NCBI GenBank assembly: GCA_947629385.1
Contig: CANRDO010000018.1
Span: 1-56,947 of the forward strand
Length of the DNA: 56,947 bases
Direction: 5' to 3'
Origin: an uncultured Lachnospiraceae bacterium
Lineage (GTDB): Bacteria; Bacillota; Clostridia; Lachnospirales; Lachnospiraceae
How positions within the stretch are numbered: the stretch's first letter is position 1; each line of letters opens with the position of its first letter. The notes beneath the pieces were generated by a model. That model was given only the letters and a program-made list of their open reading frames with translations. It was not told where the DNA came from and did not search any database. Positions 33,941 through 43,249 of the stretch are shown here, in pieces. A program made the position numbers and the translations under genes.

Positions 33941-34861
33941 GTGGTGAGGCGATCGAACGAAGAAGCAAAAAATAATATAGGCAGGGGGATGCCGGAGTTT
34001 TCTTCTGGCATCCCTGCAAAAATAATCCGGTACCTGATGCTGTTCATGCTTCTGGTACTGGTTTTTATTGTCTCTGCATACGCGGGGAGTATGAAAAAGG
34101 CAGAGCAAAACGGGAAGAATCAAAGCTCGCCCGAAAATTCGGGAGGTGGGATGGAGGGAGCGGAATATTCCGGACAGGAGGAAGCGGAACAGACAGGAAG
34201 CCAACAGGAAATGACAGGGCAGGAAGAAACTGCACGGGATGAATCGCGGCAGGGGACGAAAGGGACGATCGTTCTCGACGCCGGGCATGGGGGATTTGAT
34301 CCCGGAGTGTTGGGCGCAAGCGGGATCTCGGAGCGGGAGCTAAATCTCGTTTTTGCGCAGAAGCTTGAAAAACTGCTCGTAGAAGAAGGGTATCGTGTTG
34401 TGCAGACCAGGCCGACGGAGGCAGGGCTTTATGACGAGGGGCAGACGCACAAGAAGGCGCAGGACATGCAGCGCCGCTGCGCAGTCATAGAGAAGGAACA
34501 GCCTCTTGTGTCGGTCAGTATACATCAAAACAGCTATCCGGACAGCTCAGTCAGCGGCCCGCAGGTATTTTATTACGCGACGTCAAAGGAGGGGGAGCGC
34601 CTGGCAACATGCATCCAGAGCTGTATGAACGAGCAGCTCGAGGTGAAGGCTCCAAAGAAGCAGAAGGGAAATGAATCCTACTATATTCTGAAGCGGTCGG
34701 CAGGGACGACAGTGATCGTGGAATGTGGTTTTCTCACAAATCCGGAGGAGGAAAAGATGCTTCAGGATGAAGCATATCAGGATCGTCTGGTCTGCGCGAT
34801 ACGGGATGGGATTTTGCAATATTTGCAATATTATCCTGAATTGCGGGAAAAGCATGATTAA
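33941..34861 (+). CDS. N-acetylmuramoyl-L-alanine amidase (Amidase_3, CwlD-like)
   Basis: A 306-residue membrane-anchored peptidoglycan amidase. A transmembrane helix (about 29-51) is followed by a Gln/Glu/Ser/Gly-rich linker. The zinc-dependent Amidase_3 domain (about 108-300) has its ligands in LDAGHGGFDPG, the Glu of SERELNLVFA and the His of SVSIHQNSYPD. The catalytic Glu is in VIVECGFLTNPEE. It cuts stem peptides off muramic acid. CwlD makes muramic lactam in spore cortex and has the same layout, but the longer linker leaves the role open. The likely start is GTG 33941 with GGGGG upstream; 33944 is possible. Confidence 0.88.
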   Translation: MVRRSNEEAKNNIGRGMPEFSSGIPAKIIRYLMLFMLLVLVFIVSAYAGSMKKAEQNGKNQSSPENSGGGMEGAEYSGQEEAEQTGSQQEMTGQEETARDESRQGTKGTIVLDAGHGGFDPGVLGASGISERELNLVFAQKLEKLLVEEGYRVVQTRPTEAGLYDEGQTHKKAQDMQRRCAVIEKEQPLVSVSIHQNSYPDSSVSGPQVFYYATSKEGERLATCIQSCMNEQLEVKAPKKQKGNESYYILKRSAGTTVIVECGFLTNPEEEKMLQDEAYQDRLVCAIRDGILQYLQYYPELREKHD

Positions 34862-34908
34862 ATTTGTAAATTAGGACGAAATTCCGAAAATCTTCGAGTG
34901 AGTTTTCC

Positions 34909-34937
34909 TTGACGTTTTTCCTGTTCTCATGTATTGT
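34909..34937 (+). promoter_or_regulatory. Promoter upstream of the first c-di-GMP riboswitch
   Basis: TTGACG (34909-34914), 17-base spacer, TATTGT (34932-34937). The DNA just upstream (ACGAAATTCCGAAAATCTTC) closely matches the DNA upstream of the second riboswitch promoter. It lies in the 609-base non-coding region 34862-35470. A 35-codon open frame at 34943-35050 is not credited as a gene. Confidence 0.6.
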
Positions 34938-35172
34938 GGATAATGAGGGAGTCCATCACGGAGGTTCCCCGATTCATGTTCTGCAGTGCAACAAAGCGGA
35001 GCACAAAATCCAGCGGGGGAGGTGAAACGGAAAAGGCGGGGCAGACATAGAGTGCCCAGAAGAATGCTGGGGTATCTGGTGATTCTTCACAGAATTTGGC
35101 AGTAAACACGAGGCATAAGTATTTTATTTTGATTGAGACAAGACAGTACCGAAATGTAAAAAAGAAAATGTT

Positions 35173-35270
35173 CTAAAGGCAAACCTGTCGAAAGGCAGGG
35201 ACGCAAAGCCAAGGGTCTAAGGCCACGCGAAGCTTGACATGCGGGGCTATGACAGCCGGTTGCCATATTT
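35173..35270 (+). promoter_or_regulatory. c-di-GMP-I (GEMM-I) riboswitch 1
   Basis: The GEMM-I aptamer core is clear: GGCAAACC, a hairpin with GAAA tetraloop (CCTGTC-GAAA-GGCAGG), the invariant GGGACGCAAAGCC, GGGTCTAAGG, then a variable helix and the closing ACAGCCGGTTGCC. The outer helix pairs GGCAA with TTGCC. It binds bis-(3'-5')-cyclic di-GMP. About 200 bases separate it from the start codon; no clean terminator hairpin is seen there, so its switching mechanism is open. Confidence 0.93.
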
Positions 35271-35470
35271 CTTAAGAGCAGCACAAGGTTTTATAGCAGC
35301 GTCGGTCCGAGATTGCAAATCAGCAGAGCAAGACATAGGGCGTGAGAGAAAAGCCGAAGCGGACGGCGCATAATCCCTGGGTGCAATATCCCTGGGAGAA
35401 AATTCCTGTGACAGGAAATATGGACCCGACACAAACAACTGCGTTTCGAGTTGAAAAGGAGGGTTTCAGT

Positions 35471-38400
35471 ATGAAAATGAAAAAGTGGTTAAAGTGTTTA
35501 CTGATGACAATGGCACTCATGATGGCCGTCAACGTGGGGATAACAGCCACGGCGATCCCGGCTACTGCGAAAGCAAAGACAGAGACCGTCAAAAAAGGAA
35601 CGAAATTCTGGAAAGGCAATCTCCAGTACAAGGTTACATCCCTCAAGGGGAAAAAAGGAACCGCCACGCTGATCGGCGCAAAGTCCAAAGTGACTTCCGT
35701 GAGTGTGCCGAAGACAGTAAAGACGGGAAAGTATACGCTAACCGTAACAGCGATCGGTGACAATGCGTTCAAGGGCTGTAAGAAGCTGAAAAAAGTAGCG
35801 ACGAACACGGTGATCAAAGAGATCGGCAAGAATGCGTTCAAGGGCTGCAAGAAGCTTGAGACAGTGGACATCAGGAGTAAATCGCTCAAGAAGGTCGGAA
35901 AGAACGCGCTGAAGGGGATCGCGAAGACAGCGGTAGTGAAGGTGCCGGAAGGGAAGGATGCTTCTTACGAGAAGCTTCTGAAGGTGTCTGTGCTGACTCC
36001 GGCCGAGATAAAAGCGACTGCGGCGGCGAAGGAGACAGAGGCTCCTAAGGCAGAGACGGCCGAGAAAAAAGAGACTGAAAAGCCGAAGGAGACCGAAAAG
36101 CCAAAGGAGACCGAAGCGGCTAAGGTGAAACCGGCAGCGACTCCGAAGGAAGAAGAGACGAAGGCGGAAGAGCCGGAGACAACGCCGACCCCGACGCCGG
36201 AGACAGAGCTGATTCCGGAAGAGGAGACGAAGGCGGAAGAGCCGGAGACGACGCCGACGCCGGAAGCAACGCCGATTCCGGAAGAGGAGACGAAGGCAGA
36301 AGAGCCGGAGACAACGCCGACCCCGACGCCGGAAGCAACGCCGGCGCCAACACCAACGCCGACACCGACGCCAACACCGACGCCGACACCAACACCGACG
36401 CCAACGCCGACACCGACGCCAACGCCGACGCCAACACCGACGCCGACACCGGTACCGACGCCAACACCGGCACCGACGCCGACACCAACACCGGCACCGG
36501 AAGAAAAGGTGCCGCAGGCGGTGCCCGGGATTCCGGAAGGACCGTCGTTCGATGAGCCTGCCGAGACAGAGCCGGAAACATGTGGAGAAAAGCATCTCGG
36601 GCTTGTGGTTGTAGAGTCGGTAGCGCCGACCTGCACCGAGCCGGGACTCAGCTCTTATGAGTACTGCACAGTCTGCGGTTACGAGACGGAGCCGATTGAG
36701 ATTTCCGCACTTGGGCATGAGCTTGTGCATCATGCGGAGGTTCCGGCGACCTGTACCGCAGAGGGACAGACAGCGTACGATACCTGCGCGCGCTGCGATT
36801 ATGCGACAGCTTCGCAGACGATAGCGCCGACCGGCCATAGCTACGGCGACTGGGTCGTTGTGGAAGAAGCGACATGTACGGAGACCGGAACCGAGGAGAA
36901 GACCTGCGCGTCATGCGGAGAGAAAGAGACCCGCACGATTGCGGCAAAGGGCCACACGCTCGGCGAAGAGACGATCGAACCGCTTCCGGACAGCAAGTGT
37001 CTTGGCAGAAGCGTGCGCAAATGTACCGCCTGCGACTATGTGGAGAAGAGCAGTTACCCGGTGCACAGACCGGAGCTTTATGAGAAGCTGGAGGATATTC
37101 CGGCGACCTGTACGCAACCAGGCAAGAAAAACAGAAAGTATTGTCCTTATTGCCGCGAGGAGCGTTTCAGCTACGTGATGCCGCTCGGACATGAGTTCTC
37201 CGAGGAGAGGACTTATGAGGAGGGCACATGTGTGACCCCGGGGATCAGCTACAGAAAGTGCGTGCACGATGGCTGTACCGAGAGGATAGACGTACAGGAG
37301 ACCGCGAAGGCGGAAGGGCATCAGTGGGAAGACTACGAGGTTGCGGCTACCTGCACTCAGCCTGGCTTTGAGGGAAAGAAGTGTGCGCATTGCGACATGC
37401 TGGACGGCAGGGAGATTGACCCGCTCGGACATAAGTACGGGATGACCGTCGTCAGGGCAACCTGCACGGACAACGGCATGAAGAAAGAGGTATGCAGCGT
37501 CTGCGGAGACACGCAGGAGACTATTTTGCCGGCGACCGGAGAGCATCAGTGGGTGAGACATCCGGAGAAGGCGGCAAGCTGCATGGAGGACGGACATTCC
37601 GAGTATACGCAGTGTCTGGTGTGCGGAGCGTACAAGGACGGCGTGAAGCCGGAGATTTATCAGGCGGACGGAACGCATACCTGGGCAGCGGATATCAGCC
37701 TGTTCAACTCTATCAAGGAGACACAGAGCTTTCCTTACTGCAATTGCCCCGGTTACGGCTGGGACGGGGTTTTCGTCGAGTGTGAGACTCCGGGATGCCG
37801 GGCGTACAGTATCGCCAAGGCTCCGACAGGACACAGCTGGGGAGAGAGTTCGGAAAGCTGTTCTTTCATGACATATGTGAAAAACGGGAAGGCGTTTCGT
37901 TTTATCCAGTTCACTGCTTTCCTACTGGAGGAGGACTGGGAAGCGCCCAGAGCTTCAGAGAATGTCAGAGTTTTTGACGTCAGCATAGGCAAAGAAACGT
38001 GCAAATGTGTCCTGATGGGAACGAGGGGCAGCGAGGCTGCGTTCAGCAATTTTGCGCCGAAAATTCCGGGGGACTATACCTGGTGCAAGGTGGAAGCGAT
38101 AGATCCGGATGGCACGATCGATTTCGCGGGTATCAACGGGAGCGATCCGTTCTACAAGAGCGACTGCTGTATTTATATGGCGGTTCCCGCGGATAAAGCT
38201 CCGGCAGTAGAGGAGAAGAAGGATCAGGGAAAAACTCCTGAGACCGAGACAGCTCCGGAGCTTCCGGATGATCCTGCGGAGACGGATCCCGATGTGGAGG
38301 ATGGACCAGCCTCTGATGGAGCGGCAGAGCAGGATGAGCAGGTGATCGACGATACGGAGATCCCGGCTGACATTCAGGCTGTTCTTGCCAGCTCCCGCTG

Positions 38401-39787
38401 TACAATGCTGAAAAAGCCGGCAGGAAGCAATGCGTCCGGCAGGCATGAGATGGTATGGGAAACGACTTCGGCGACTTGCACGGCGGCGGCGCAGAAGAGC
38501 GGCCACTGTGCGTATTGCGACTTTGTGATAACGTTCTACTGCGGAAAGCCGCTCGGCCACAGCTTCTCCGGGGAGCTTAAGGAAGAACCTGCGACCTGCA
38601 CAGAACGGGGCTACAAATACTGGGAATGCCGGCATGAAGGCTGCGTGGAGAGAAAGCTCGCGGAGTACACGGTGGATGCGCTGGGGCACGACTGGAAGGT
38701 AGAGACGGTTCCCGCGACCTGCACGAAGCCGGGCGTGACCAAAAAGGTTTGTAACCGATGCTCTGTAGAGGAGATTACTGTGACGTCGTCATCGATCGCT
38801 CACCAATTTGTGTATAAGCACAACGGGGACAATGTCAGGGCGCAAGACGGCGTTGAAGGCACAGATGGCACAGAGACAGAGCGGTGTGTGCACTGCGGAA
38901 TGACGAGAAACACCAGAAACGCTTATCACCAGATTGTGGAAGTTCCGGGGACGCCTGCAGAAGAGATCGACTGCGGGCAGACGGGTTGGAGCTCGCACAA
39001 GGAATGCAGCCTCTGCGGGAAGCACATTACAGAGCCGACCCAGATTAAGGGCGCTCACAAGTGGGATGGAGTGGATTACCTGTACTTTAATGGGAAACTC
39101 ACGCCTTCCAGTGAAGTACCGTCCTGTACTGCCGGTTATATCTACCACAAGTGTGGGCTTTGCAGCGCGTCGCAGAGCACGGAGTGGAAATCCAGTACCG
39201 GCCATAACTGGGGTGACGATGGAAGATGCCAGAACGAGGGCTGCAAGAGGACGAGCGCCAAGAATTCCGGTGCCATCTGGACCATCGGATTCAAGGCTGA
39301 CACGGCGTACTGCGCCGGCTTCGGCGGACAAAGCTTCATCCTGAAGTCGTACCGCTCGGATGTGAAAGACCTGACAATGGAGGCGCCGGCGGCCAAAGAG
39401 GGCTATGTCTTCAAAGGCTGGAAGGTTGAGGGAACATTGGATCAGGATATTATATGTGGCGAAACGACGCTGGGCTACGGCGTCAGAGACATGGATAAGA
39501 CCCTTGTGGCAGTCTATGCGGAAGGTACGGAGGCTGTCGTCTCAGAAGACGCTCCGGCGGAAATTTCTGACGAAGACGAAGCGGCGCCGGAGGCAGCGGC
39601 AGGGTCTGAACCGGAAGCTGCGGAAACGCCGCAGGTGATTCACGGCGAGATAGAAGTTGATCTGTTCGGTTCGACGGATTCGCTGACTGACAGTGCGGGT
39701 CACGAAGAGCATGCTGTGACGGAGCACGAGGATCCTCTGGTAGAATCTGAGGATACCGCGGCGATTGAGGCAGAACTGGCAGGATAA
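35471..39787 (+). CDS. Giant secreted protein: BspA-like LRR, Thr-Pro linker, about 14 Cys-x2-Cys/Gly-His repeats
   Basis: A 1438-residue exported protein. A signal peptide (about 1-36) is followed by a BspA/LRR_5-like region (about 40-180; [36 protein letters not shown]). A Lys/Glu/Thr/Pro linker then leads to a Thr-Pro rod near 286-343. From about 365 to 1300 come roughly 14 repeats of 40-60 residues: PATCT-x-PG, 8-12 residues, Cys-x2-Cys-G, then a Gly-His, like a zinc ribbon or disulphide knob. The tail (1300-1438) is acidic and has no sorting signal or membrane helix. Start ATG 35471 follows AAGGAGGG. Expression sits behind c-di-GMP riboswitch 1. Paralogue of the 690-residue protein downstream. 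Function unknown; adhesion or metal binding are guesses. Confidence 0.85.
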   Translation: MKMKKWLKCLLMTMALMMAVNVGITATAIPATAKAKTETVKKGTKFWKGNLQYKVTSLKGKKGTATLIGAKSKVTSVSVPKTVKTGKYTLTVTAIGDNAFKGCKKLKKVATNTVIKEIGKNAFKGCKKLETVDIRSKSLKKVGKNALKGIAKTAVVKVPEGKDASYEKLLKVSVLTPAEIKATAAAKETEAPKAETAEKKETEKPKETEKPKETEAAKVKPAATPKEEETKAEEPETTPTPTPETELIPEEETKAEEPETTPTPEATPIPEEETKAEEPETTPTPTPEATPAPTPTPTPTPTPTPTPTPTPTPTPTPTPTPTPTPTPVPTPTPAPTPTPTPAPEEKVPQAVPGIPEGPSFDEPAETEPETCGEKHLGLVVVESVAPTCTEPGLSSYEYCTVCGYETEPIEISALGHELVHHAEVPATCTAEGQTAYDTCARCDYATASQTIAPTGHSYGDWVVVEEATCTETGTEEKTCASCGEKETRTIAAKGHTLGEETIEPLPDSKCLGRSVRKCTACDYVEKSSYPVHRPELYEKLEDIPATCTQPGKKNRKYCPYCREERFSYVMPLGHEFSEERTYEEGTCVTPGISYRKCVHDGCTERIDVQETAKAEGHQWEDYEVAATCTQPGFEGKKCAHCDMLDGREIDPLGHKYGMTVVRATCTDNGMKKEVCSVCGDTQETILPATGEHQWVRHPEKAASCMEDGHSEYTQCLVCGAYKDGVKPEIYQADGTHTWAADISLFNSIKETQSFPYCNCPGYGWDGVFVECETPGCRAYSIAKAPTGHSWGESSESCSFMTYVKNGKAFRFIQFTAFLLEEDWEAPRASENVRVFDVSIGKETCKCVLMGTRGSEAAFSNFAPKIPGDYTWCKVEAIDPDGTIDFAGINGSDPFYKSDCCIYMAVPADKAPAVEEKKDQGKTPETETAPELPDDPAETDPDVEDGPASDGAAEQDEQVIDDTEIPADIQAVLASSRCTMLKKPAGSNASGRHEMVWETTSATCTAAAQKSGHCAYCDFVITFYCGKPLGHSFSGELKEEPATCTERGYKYWECRHEGCVERKLAEYTVDALGHDWKVETVPATCTKPGVTKKVCNRCSVEEITVTSSSIAHQFVYKHNGDNVRAQDGVEGTDGTETERCVHCGMTRNTRNAYHQIVEVPGTPAEEIDCGQTGWSSHKECSLCGKHITEPTQIKGAHKWDGVDYLYFNGKLTPSSEVPSCTAGYIYHKCGLCSASQSTEWKSSTGHNWGDDGRCQNEGCKRTSAKNSGAIWTIGFKADTAYCAGFGGQSFILKSYRSDVKDLTMEAPAAKEGYVFKGWKVEGTLDQDIICGETTLGYGVRDMDKTLVAVYAEGTEAVVSEDAPAEISDEDEAAPEAAAGSEPEAAETPQVIHGEIEVDLFGSTDSLTDSAGHEEHAVTEHEDPLVESEDTAAIEAELAG
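36325..36500 (+). repeat. Thr-Pro hexanucleotide minisatellite
   Basis: About 25-29 six-base units of the type ACNCCN coding Thr-Pro, interrupted only by Val-Pro and Ala-Pro codons. Changes in unit number keep the frame, so rod length could vary between strains. Confidence 0.9.
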
Positions 39788-39844
39788 CTTCCTGACGAAA
39801 GCCAAAAAAGCAGTGAAGTAAGTTTACGAAGAAGTTTACGAAGG

Positions 39845-39872
39845 GGGCCGGTCCGCAAGGACCGGTCCTTTT
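39845..39872 (+). terminator. Strong terminator after the giant protein gene
   Basis: A 10-bp stem (GGGCCGGTCC-like arm at 39845-39854, GGACCGGTCC at 39859-39868) with a GCAA loop, followed by TTTT. It insulates the first riboswitch unit from the second. Confidence 0.9.
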
Positions 39873-39970
39873 CAAAACCCGTTTTTGGGCAATTTTCCCT
39901 GAACCTGCATCGTCTCTTCCTCATATCTGTATATTACCACGAAATACCAAAAATCTTCCCAGATATTTGC

Positions 39971-39999
39971 TTGACACGACTGTCTTTTTCGTGTATGTT
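39971..39999 (+). promoter_or_regulatory. Promoter of the second c-di-GMP riboswitch unit
   Basis: Consensus TTGACA (39971-39976), 17-base spacer, TATGTT (39994-39999). Transcription would begin just before the aptamer. The region 39788-40264 (477 bases) holds, in order, terminator, promoter, aptamer and expression platform. Confidence 0.75.
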
Positions 40000-40011
40000 T
40001 AAAGTGAAATA

Positions 40012-40095
40012 ATTAAAGGCAAACCTGGTGAAAACCAGGGACGCAAAGCCACAGGGTCTAAGGTCGCTTGACTATGACAGCCGGTTGCCGCATTC
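40012..40095 (+). promoter_or_regulatory. c-di-GMP-I (GEMM-I) riboswitch 2
   Basis: Same aptamer class as the first: GGCAAACC, hairpin CCTGGT-GAAA-ACCAGG, GGGACGCAAAGCC, GGGTCTAAGG, a shorter variable helix, and ACAGCCGGTTGCC. It is more compact than riboswitch 1 and starts close to the predicted transcription start. About 170 bases of expression platform follow. Confidence 0.94.
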
Positions 40096-40185
40096 ATGAA
40101 TGTGTATATATAGGGATTATCCGGGAAATCTGTATCCAAAGGTGGAGCAGGTTCTCTTGAACACCCTCATCATGAATCTCGGTGG

Positions 40186-40209
40186 CCATCTGTGAAAGCA
40201 GATGGTTTT
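40186..40209 (+). terminator. Candidate expression-platform hairpin of riboswitch 2
   Basis: Stem CCATCTG / CAGATGG with TGAAAG loop followed by TTTT, about 90 bases after the aptamer and 55 bases before the start codon. The T run is short, so termination would be weak. It is the best candidate for the switching element. Confidence 0.45.
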
Positions 40210-40264
40210 CAGTTACTCAGAGGAGACAGGCATTCAAAGGCAGATTAAGAGAGGAGTGTTAAGT

Positions 40265-42337
40265 ATGAAGAATTTAAAGAAAAGGATCGGCGTTGTTTTG
40301 ATGATGCTTGCGCTGGTATGTGTCATGACCGGGGCAATGTCCGTCACGGCGGCGGCCAAGAGCGCCAAACTGAAGGTTGGAAGTACATTTACCGTCGGAC
40401 AGTATAAGTATAAGGTTACCGCGCTGAAGGGCAAGAGCGGAAGCGTGTCCCTGATCGGCGCGAAGAAGAAATCGATCCAAGTCGTGAGCATCCCGAATAC
40501 GGTGAAAAACGGTAAGTACAAATTTAACGTGACGGCCATCGCGAACAATGCGTTCCAGGGGTACAAGAACCTGAAGAAGGTCACGACAAACAAGAATCTG
40601 AAGAAGATCGGCAAAAACGCGTTCAGCGGATGCAAGAAGCTGCAGAAGATCGATATCAAGGGCACCAAGCTCAAGAGCGTAGGCAAGAACGCGCTGAAGG
40701 GCATCGCGAAGAAGGCGGTTATTCAGGTTCCTAAGAAATCGGAGAAGGCTTATGCAAAAGTCCTGAAGAACAAGGGCCAGGGTTCTAAGGTGCAGGTGGA
40801 GGCCGTAAACTCTGCGCCGACAACAACGACGCCGCAGACAGAGCCGAAGAACGACACGCTGCAGAGTACTGCTCAGCCTCAGGCTGTGACGCCGGGGACG
40901 AAGACGGAAGCAGCTCCGTCCAAAACTCCGGAGCCGGCTAAGACGCAGGAAGAGACCAAGGCGCCGGCAGAGACGAAAACGCCGGAGCAGACTGAGACAC
41001 CGCAGCCAGGCGAGACGACACAGCCGGGTGAGACAACGAAGCCGAGTGAGACAACGAAGCCGAGTGAGACGCCGGAACCGGGCGATACGCCGCAACAGGG
41101 CGAGACGACACAGCCGGGCGATACGCCGGAATCGGGTAATACGCCGGAAAAGGATTCTGTGACATCGGAAGTGACTCAGGATGAAAAAGGATTTTATCAT
41201 GTGCCGTGGCATGAGCATCCGCTGGAAAAGATTACGGAGAAAGAGGAGGCTACCTGTACGGAGCCGGGCCGCATACATGTGGATTGCTATCGCTGCACGG
41301 TATGCGAGAATACGGAATTTCATGCGATTAAGGACAAAGATCATGTTGATGAGTGGATTCCTGCGAAGGGACATGATTTTTCAGACTCTTATACGATAGA
41401 TAAGGCTCCAACTTATACGGAGCCGGGCGTACAGTCCAGACATTGCACACGGTGTGATGCGAGGATGGATGAGAAAGAAATCGATCCTTTATCGCATGAG
41501 CACAAATTTGAAGAGACGATAAAAGAGCCAACCTGCACTGAAATGGGCGAGAAAAGAAGGACATGTACACTGTGTGGGGCAGTGGAAGTGGAGAAGATTC
41601 CTGCAGTACCGGGTAGACATGCCGAGGAAGATCTGGTGTCAGTGCCTGAACATGACGGTGGTCCGACTTGTGAAGGGATCGGAAGGAAAAATTCCAAAAT
41701 ATGTAAAAAGTGTGGGCAGGAATTTTTCACTATGATAAAGCCTCTGGGTCATGAGTTTTCGGATGAATACACAGTAGATGTTTCGGCGACCTGCACAACG
41801 CCGGGCTTGCAATCCAGACATTGCACGAGAAGAGGCTGCACGGCGACAACAGACGCGAAGGAGATTCCGGCGACGGGACATACCTGGGATGCTGTAAAGA
41901 CAGAGGCGACTTGCACAAGCTACGGATATACGTTAAATACCTGCTCGAAATGCGGAGCTACGAAGACGACAGACAGAGTTGAGCCGACCGGACATCAGTG
42001 GGGGGATGAGATTGTCACAGAAGCGACCTGCGGCTCGGAGGGCACGCGCAAGAAAGTCTGCCAGAAATGCGGCGCTGAGAAAGTGTTGAGCGTGACTCCC
42101 GCGACGGGGCATGAGTGGGTACTGAAAGAGAAGGTGCCGGCGACCTGTGGAAAGGACGGGTACGAAATATGGCAGTGTAAGCACGAAGGCTGCAATCTTG
42201 AATCTACAAAGACATTGCCGAAGGTCTCAGAACATCGCTGGGTTCTCGGGGAGAGAAGAGGACCGGATCACTGCGCAAACTGTGGCATGACATTTGAAAC
42301 ATTCATGGACGAAAACCCAGATTTATTTAATAAATGA
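40265..42337 (+). CDS. Secreted paralogue: BspA-like LRR, Pro-Thr linker, 8-9 Cys-x2-Cys/Gly-His repeats
   Basis: A 690-residue exported protein with the same plan as the 1438-residue protein. It has a signal peptide (about 1-33; hydrophobic, ending VTAAAKS) and a BspA/LRR_5-like region (about 37-180; NVTAIANNAFQGYKNLKKV, IGKNAFSGCKKLQKIDI). A Pro/Thr/Glu/Gly linker follows (about 185-310) with six-residue units such as PGETTQ and PSETTK. About eight repeats of ATCT-x-x-G, Cys-x2-Cys-G and a final Gly-His fill 325-670, and the end is HCANCGMTF. No anchor motif or membrane helix is seen at the C-terminus. Start ATG 40265 behind GAGAGGAG. Controlled by riboswitch 2. Function unknown. Confidence 0.85.
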   Translation: MKNLKKRIGVVLMMLALVCVMTGAMSVTAAAKSAKLKVGSTFTVGQYKYKVTALKGKSGSVSLIGAKKKSIQVVSIPNTVKNGKYKFNVTAIANNAFQGYKNLKKVTTNKNLKKIGKNAFSGCKKLQKIDIKGTKLKSVGKNALKGIAKKAVIQVPKKSEKAYAKVLKNKGQGSKVQVEAVNSAPTTTTPQTEPKNDTLQSTAQPQAVTPGTKTEAAPSKTPEPAKTQEETKAPAETKTPEQTETPQPGETTQPGETTKPSETTKPSETPEPGDTPQQGETTQPGDTPESGNTPEKDSVTSEVTQDEKGFYHVPWHEHPLEKITEKEEATCTEPGRIHVDCYRCTVCENTEFHAIKDKDHVDEWIPAKGHDFSDSYTIDKAPTYTEPGVQSRHCTRCDARMDEKEIDPLSHEHKFEETIKEPTCTEMGEKRRTCTLCGAVEVEKIPAVPGRHAEEDLVSVPEHDGGPTCEGIGRKNSKICKKCGQEFFTMIKPLGHEFSDEYTVDVSATCTTPGLQSRHCTRRGCTATTDAKEIPATGHTWDAVKTEATCTSYGYTLNTCSKCGATKTTDRVEPTGHQWGDEIVTEATCGSEGTRKKVCQKCGAEKVLSVTPATGHEWVLKEKVPATCGKDGYEIWQCKHEGCNLESTKTLPKVSEHRWVLGERRGPDHCANCGMTFETFMDENPDLFNK
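41006..41150 (+). repeat. Eight 18-base repeats in the linker of the 690-residue protein
   Basis: In-frame units coding PGETTQ, PGETTK, PSETTK, PSETPE, PGDTPQ, QGETTQ, PGDTPE and SGNTPE. Some units are nearly identical at the DNA level, indicating recent slippage or recombination. Confidence 0.85.
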
Positions 42338-42385
42338 CCGGATTAACAGTATTAGTTTGCCAGATGAATCAGGATATCTAAAGAA

Positions 42386-42412
42386 GGGAGCGCCCGCTGA
42401 GGACGCTCCTTT
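42386..42412 (+). terminator. Terminator of the 690-residue protein gene
   Basis: Stem GGAGCG / CGCTCC (42387-42392, 42404-42409) with an 11-base loop, followed by TTT and GGCTTTC. The rest of the gap to 42604 holds nothing else that I can identify. Confidence 0.7.
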
Positions 42413-42604
42413 GGCTTTCAGGGATTTCCATTGACTAAAATAAAAAAGCAATTGAAATAAGGCGCCAAAAATATTATAATAATGCAACTCGAAGGAATCC
42501 TCAATGTCAGGATATCATTGGGACTGTATAGAAAAGCAGCGATAAACATGTAAATTCGAAATGAGCGTGTCAGATGTATTTTTGTATAACTCAGGAGGAC
42601 AACA

Positions 42605-43147
42605 ATGCGTGTAGGAATGGGATATGATGTGCACCGCCTCACAGAGGGGCGAAAGCTGATATTGGGAGGCGTTGAGATCCCTTATGAGAAAGGGCTGCTC
42701 GGGCACTCGGACGCGGACGTGCTGATCCATGCGGTCATGGACGCGCTCCTGGGGGCGGCGGCGCTCGGGGACATCGGGAAGCATTTCCCGGACACGGATG
42801 AGAAGTATCGCGGGATTTCTAGTGTCGTCCTGCTGAAGCATGTCGCAAAGCTTCTGGAGGAAAAATGCTTTGTGATCGAGAATATCGACGCGACCGTGAT
42901 CGCGCAGCGGCCAAAGCTGCTGCCCTACATGGAGCAGATGCGGACGAATATCGCGGAGTCACTCGGGATGGAGCTTGACCGTGTCAATATCAAGGCGACC
43001 ACGGAGGAAGGGCTTGGCTTTACCGGGAGCGGTGAGGGTATCTCGGCGCAGGCGGTTTGTCTGCTGCAGCCGCTCGCGGATCTGATCGCGGACGACAGAA
43101 TGCGCCTGGACGGATGCCCTGGCTGCAGAGGGTGCGGACAAGGGTGA
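42605..43147 (+). CDS. ispF: 2-C-methyl-D-erythritol 2,4-cyclodiphosphate synthase
   Basis: A 180-residue enzyme of the MEP isoprenoid pathway. Family marks are [20 protein letters not shown] (metal ligands Asp and His of GYDVH), [29 protein letters not shown] with a metal His, [10 protein letters not shown], and the C-terminal [17 protein letters not shown]. The protein extends some 20 residues past the usual end with a Cys-rich tail ([12 protein letters not shown]), which is odd. Start ATG 42605 is behind AGGAGG. Confidence 0.95.
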   Translation: MRVGMGYDVHRLTEGRKLILGGVEIPYEKGLLGHSDADVLIHAVMDALLGAAALGDIGKHFPDTDEKYRGISSVVLLKHVAKLLEEKCFVIENIDATVIAQRPKLLPYMEQMRTNIAESLGMELDRVNIKATTEEGLGFTGSGEGISAQAVCLLQPLADLIADDRMRLDGCPGCRGCGQG

Positions 43148-43182
43148 AATGTGTTTTCTTGAATATTTTATAAAAATTTTAC

Positions 43183-43211
43183 TTGCATTTTAAATAAAAA
43201 GAAGCTATTAT
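43183..43211 (+). promoter_or_regulatory. Promoter of the toxin-antitoxin pair
   Basis: TTGCAT (43183-43188), 17-base spacer, TATTAT (43206-43211), in a strongly AT-rich stretch that differs from the surrounding DNA. Confidence 0.55.
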
Positions 43212-43249
43212 AAACAAAAAGAGAATAAAGAAGAAGGCGAGGGACAGAT

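Noticed and set aside
34943..35050. A 35-codon open frame just after the promoter of the first riboswitch unit
   Set aside because: It begins about where transcription starts, has no ribosome site, and its product looks random.
35266..35470. Possible group I intron or c-di-GMP-II arrangement after the first aptamer
   Set aside because: No intron core or second aptamer class was recognised; only the GEMM-I aptamer is supported.
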